DNA from: Neodiprion pinetum
Lineage: Eukaryota > Arthropoda > Insecta > Hymenoptera > Diprionidae
Reading direction: 5' to 3'
Length of the DNA stretch: 64,000 bases
Assembly: GCF_021155775.2 (NCBI RefSeq)
Contig: NC_060234.1
Coordinates: forward strand, 21,255,526 to 21,319,525
The position numbers and the translations under genes were made by a program. This document shows positions 60,541 to 64,000 of the stretch, in pieces. Below the pieces are notes generated by a model. It ran no database searches and was not told the origin of the DNA. It saw only the letters and a list, made by a program, of their open reading frames with translations. Positions within the stretch are counted from its first letter, which is position 1; each line of letters opens with the position of its first letter.

Positions 60541-61700
60541 TTTTACTGACCAAGCATCAATCCTCGTCCTGCTCGTCCACCTGCGACCACCTCCGACAAA
60601 CTCCAACCGCCGCCAACCATCTCCAAGAACCACCAATAACCACGTCGGGTTATACCTGGAATAGTAATAAATATTATCAGTATAAGAACACATCAGGAAT
60701 ATTCTGTAAGGATTATTGTAATAATTAATTAATTAATTAATTGATTATGTAATTAATTGATTAATTGATCATGTAATAAATTATATTAGCGCATTGAAAG
60801 CTACTAAATATGTGCTTGCGCGTAATATTAATTGAGATCATTTATTGTAAACAAGTTTGAAATATTTTAGATGAAATATTATTGCAATTGCCATCACATA
60901 TTATAAAAACGTTTTACTCACCGAGCACAAATCCTCGTCCTTCTCGTCCTCCTCCTCGTCCTCCTCCTATCCACCTTCGACCACCGCCAACAACCACCGA
61001 TAACCACCTCAGGTTATACCTTGAATAGTAATAAATATTTTCAGTAAGAAAACACATCAAAAATATTGTGTAGAGATTAATATAATTATTGAGGTCATTG
61101 ACAATGTGATAAATTTCATAGGCGCACTCATGGGTACTGGATTTGTGCTAGCTGGAAAAATAAATTGAAATAATTTACTGTATACGTGACAAGTTTAAAA
61201 ATTTCAGATGAAATATAATTACAATTGCTATTAAGTATTATGGAAATGTTAAAGTCACCGAACACTAATCCTCGTCCTTCTCGTCCTCCTCCTCGTCCTC
61301 CTCCTCGTCCACCTCCGACCACCGCCAACAACCACTGATAACCACCTCAGGTTATACCTTGAATAGTAATAAATATTTTCAGTAAGAAAACACATCAAAA
61401 ATATTGTGTAGAGATTAATATAATTATTGAGGTCATTGACAATGTGATAAATTTCATAGGCGCACTCATAGGTACTGGATTTGTGCTAGCTGGAAAAATA
61501 AATTTAAATAATTTACTGTATACATGACAAGTTTAAAAATTTCAGATGAAATATAATTACAATTGCTATCAAGTATTATGGAAATGTTAAAGTCACCGAA
61601 CACTAATCCTCGTCCTTCTCGTCCTCCTCCTCATCCTGCTCCTCGTTCACCGCCGACCACCACCGACTAACACCGACCACCTCCAACAACCACCGCAAAC
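60541..61700 (-). repeat. inverted 363-bp-type units, right arm of palindrome
   Basis: Four minus-oriented copies of the exon-like module lie at about 60551-60655, 60922-61019, 61260-61355 and 61605-61700, spaced 371, 337 and 348 bp. On the minus strand the acceptor-like TATTCCAG (60656) or TATTCAAG (61020) and the donor-like CTCGGTGAGT (about 60921) are retained in some copies and changed in others (GTCAGT at 60550; GTGACT in the outer ones). The last two copies are more alike than the first two. 60719-60784 is a TTAAT/TAATTA-rich expansion inside a spacer. Confidence 0.85.
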
Positions 61701-61705
61701 CACCT

Positions 61706-61880
61706 TCACCGAAAAGAGCGTGGGATCAACAAGAGAGAAGATACGAAAACAAAAGTACCTGCGGAAGAATGTGAAAAGCACAGGTTCTCATTTTCTGGCT
61801 GTAACTTTAGATGATTCGATCGCAGCATATTGGAACTGCGCCCAATCAATTTCTCTCGCAAAATCACGTCGAAGTAGTGC
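61706..61880 (-). repeat. dispersed repeat block B, inverted copy
   Basis: The reverse complement of 55956-56125: GGCTGTAACTTTAGAT, then CAATCAATTTCTCTCGCAAA. This extends the palindromic relationship outward beyond the exon-like units. Confidence 0.65.
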
Positions 61881-62065
61881 TTGAAAAAATTTATTCCAGC
61901 ACTTTTTGAATTCGCGAGAATTTTCGCCGAAAATAGAAAGGGGTTAAACTTACTTTTTCTTCATTTTTGAGGCCAAAAACTTTTGGTCTCAGATTCGATT
62001 TGGAGGACCCTGACCTGACTGATTGGATCCTCAGGAACTCAGAAAACGCAGCATAAAGAGCGTAG
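61881..62065. repeat. second, partial block B-related sequence
   Basis: 61881-62010 is unassigned. 62025-62065 (GGAACTCAGAAAACGCAGCA) matches the reverse complement of the right part of block B copy 2, out of the expected order, indicating rearrangement. Confidence 0.45.
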
Positions 62066-62720
62066 TGGTTTGAACACCTGAAGAGGTGATACAGAGAGAA
62101 AGAACGAAGCTTCTAAAAACTTCCAGTACATTTTAACAGACATTTAAGAAGTACGAGCAAAATTTTTTATCATCCAACTGCTGCAGAACGGCAGCCTTAT
62201 CAGTTGACCCGTTAACTGAAGAATATATCTTCAGTCAACGGCTGACCATCGAAGGGCCTGGCCGCTTGAGTCTGGAATCGGCAGAAGAGATAAAGTGTGT
62301 ATTTCTTGTATGAAATGTGAAACCTAAAATCATTATACATCATATCATATCATCATACATCATACATCGTACATCATAGATCATACATCATACATCATAC
62401 ATTATACATCGTACATCACACATCATCATACATAGTATTAAAGGTCGAAACCAAAGTTTGGATGTCGGATGTTCAGAAAGTGACGTCACCAATTCAAAAT
62501 CAGCTAGCCGAATTCCTCAGTCGGGAAACAACCGCGCAGTAGAGCGGACGTATGAGAGTCGCGCTCCGCAAATTTCAAGTACCGGGTTCTCAACCTCCCG
62601 GATCTCGCGCTTCGAGTCCGCTACGTATTTCGAGTAACGGGTTCTCAACCTCCCGGATCCCGCGCTTCGGGTCCGCTACGCGGTGAAACTCGACTTCCAG
62701 GATAAGCGCTCCGTGGTTCC
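62066..62720 (+). repeat. direct repeat of about 650 bp, right copy
   Basis: Collinear with 58044-58700. It differs by an expanded CATACAT microsatellite (62331-62434) and by an internal tandem duplication of about 52 bp (62575-62680; GTACCGGGTTCTCAACCTCC repeated with AGTAACGGG). It ends in CTCGACTTCCAGGATAAGCG, which becomes part of the 115-bp satellite monomer. Confidence 0.82.
62331..62434. repeat. CATCATACAT minisatellite
   Basis: Irregular 7- and 10-base words (CATACAT, CATCATACAT, CGTACAT). The left copy of the flanking repeat holds only a few such words near 58345-58378, so the array expanded in the right copy. Confidence 0.85.
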
Positions 62721-62725
62721 TGGTT

Positions 62726-64000
62726 CATGTTTACAATAAATTATTTCAATTCGTTTTTCGCGCAAGCCGAAATTCAGTAGCTGTCAGTCCGCTAATAAAA
62801 TTTCTCGACTTCCAGGATAAGCGCTCCGTGGTTCCTGGTTCATGTTTACAATAAATTATTTCAATTCGTTTTTCGCGCAAGCCGAAATTCAGTAGCTGTC
62901 AGTCCGCTAATAAAATTTCTCGACTTCCAGGATAAGCGCTCCGTGGCTCCTCGTTCATGTTTACAATAAATTATTTCAATTCGTTTTTCGCGCAACCCCA
63001 AATTCGGTAGCTGTCAGTCCGCTAACAAAATTTCTCGACTTCCAGGATAAGCGCTCCGTGGCTCCTCGTTCATGTTTACAATAAATTATTTCAATTCGTT
63101 TTTCGCGCAAGCCGAAATTCAGTAGCTGTCAGTCCGCTAATAAAATTTCTCGACTTCCAGGATAAGCGCTCCGTGGTTCCTGGTTCATGTTTACAATAAA
63201 TTATTTCAATTCGTTTTTCGCGCAAGCCGAAATTCAGTAGCTGTCAGTCCGCTAATAAAATTTCTCGACTTCCAGGATAAGCGCTCCGTGGCTCCTCGTT
63301 CATGTTTACAATAAATTATTTCAATTCGTTTTTCGCGCAAGCCCAAATTCAGTAGCTGTCAGTGCGCTAATAAAATTTCTCGACTTCCAGGATAAGCGCT
63401 CCGTGGTTCCTGGTTCATGTTTACAATAAATTATTTCAATTCGTTTTTCGCGCAAGCCGAAATTCAGTAGCTGTCAGTCCGCTAATAAAATTTCTCGACT
63501 TCCAGGATAAGCGCTCCGTGGCTCCTCGTTCATGTTTACAATAAATTATTTCAATTCGTTTTTCGCGCAACCCCAAATTCGGTAGCTGTCAGTCCGCTAA
63601 CAAAATTTCTCGACTTCCAGGATAAGCGCTCCGTGGCTCCTCGTTCATGTTTACAATAAATTATTTCAATTCGTTTTTCGCGCAAGCCGAAATTCAGTAG
63701 CTGTCAGTCCGCTAATAAAATTTCTCGACTTCCAGGATAAGCGCTCCGTGGTTCCTGGTTCATGTTTACAATAAATTATTTCAATTCGTTTTTCGCGCAA
63801 GCCGAAATTCAGTAGCTGTCAGTCCGCTAATAAAATTTCTCGACTTCCAGGATAAGCGCTCCGTGGCTCCTCGTTCATGTTTACAATAAATTATTTCAAT
63901 TCGTTTTTCGCGCAAGCCCAAATTCAGTAGCTGTCAGTGCGCTAATAAAATTTCTATAACTTTATAATCTTCTCATAATCTTTCTGGTACATTATATCGA
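62726..64000 (+). repeat. 115-bp satellite with 575-bp higher-order repeat
   Basis: Monomers start at 62726, 62841, 62956, 63071, 63186, 63301, 63416, 63531, 63646, 63761 and 63876, exactly 115 bp apart. The eleventh monomer passes at about 63950 into non-satellite sequence (ATAACTTTATAATCTTCTCA). Diagnostic variants are GGTTCCTGG/GGCTCCTCG, AAGCCGAAATTCAG/AACCCCAAATTCGG/AAGCCCAAATTCAG, and CAGTCCGC/CAGTGCGC. Monomers 2-6 have the same variant order as monomers 7-11, a five-monomer higher-order unit of 575 bp. The AT-rich half derives from the 363-bp unit spacer; the GC-rich half from the end of the 650-bp direct repeat. Confidence 0.95.

Noticed and set aside
62726..64000. CRISPR array, suggested by regular repeat spacing
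   Set aside because: The whole 115-bp period is conserved, with no unique spacers, and the genome is eukaryotic. It is a satellite.

Overview
This window reads as nuclear DNA from an arthropod, most probably an insect. It is AT-rich with many intact CpG dinucleotides. Long homopolymer and dinucleotide tracts, TTAGG/CCTAA words (for example 121-130), short inverted-repeat transposons and satellites are all present. There are no operons, Shine-Dalgarno sites, tRNA or rRNA genes, or CRISPR arrays. The TTAGG words and high CpG would suit Hymenoptera, but that is inference.

No protein-coding gene can be called with confidence. Long open frames are explained by tandem repeats whose period is a multiple of three (27192-28088), by simple-sequence DNA (51433-52098, 59662-60526), or are unrecognisable frames in GC-richer patches, several of them lacking ATG. 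The sequence fits a very long intron or an intergenic region. It alternates AT-rich filler with compact GC-richer islands (about 3550-4310, 4920-5320, 11820-12620, 14060-14600, 17930-18260, 22610-23150, 28200-28720, 45350-45640, 47500-48060, 48700-49000, 52000-52270). These islands could be regulatory elements or untranslated exons. The only cluster of splice-like and coding-like signals is 14690-16250, and it is weak.

From 1 to about 54 kb the interpretable features are transposon remnants. One MITE family of about 430 bp is present in seven copies on both strands (5673, 23348, 33019, 40042, 43143 truncated, 44698, 49516). There is an 856-bp element with near-perfect terminal inverted repeats between TTAA sites (18405-19260). 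A 154/151-bp foldback element (5321-5673) abuts the first MITE copy. A Penelope-type 3'-end-like motif lies at 41624-41654. A four-copy 186-bp minisatellite occupies 27283-28026.

From about 54.6 kb to the end the character changes to a nested repeat complex. Diverged blocks recur in direct and inverted orientation. Three tandem units of about 363 bp, each holding a 124-nt exon-like segment, lead into a purine-rich GTAGGA array. A G-tract/G-quadruplex centre follows, and then the same modules in reverse order and orientation, making a multi-kilobase imperfect palindrome (about 58.84-61.70 kb, with weaker arms reaching 55.9 kb). A direct repeat of about 650 bp flanks this palindrome (58044-58700 and 62066-62720). 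The right copy runs straight into a 115-bp satellite (62726 to the window end) with a clean 575-bp five-unit higher-order period. The satellite monomer is a chimera of two neighbouring modules, so its local birth can be read in the sequence.
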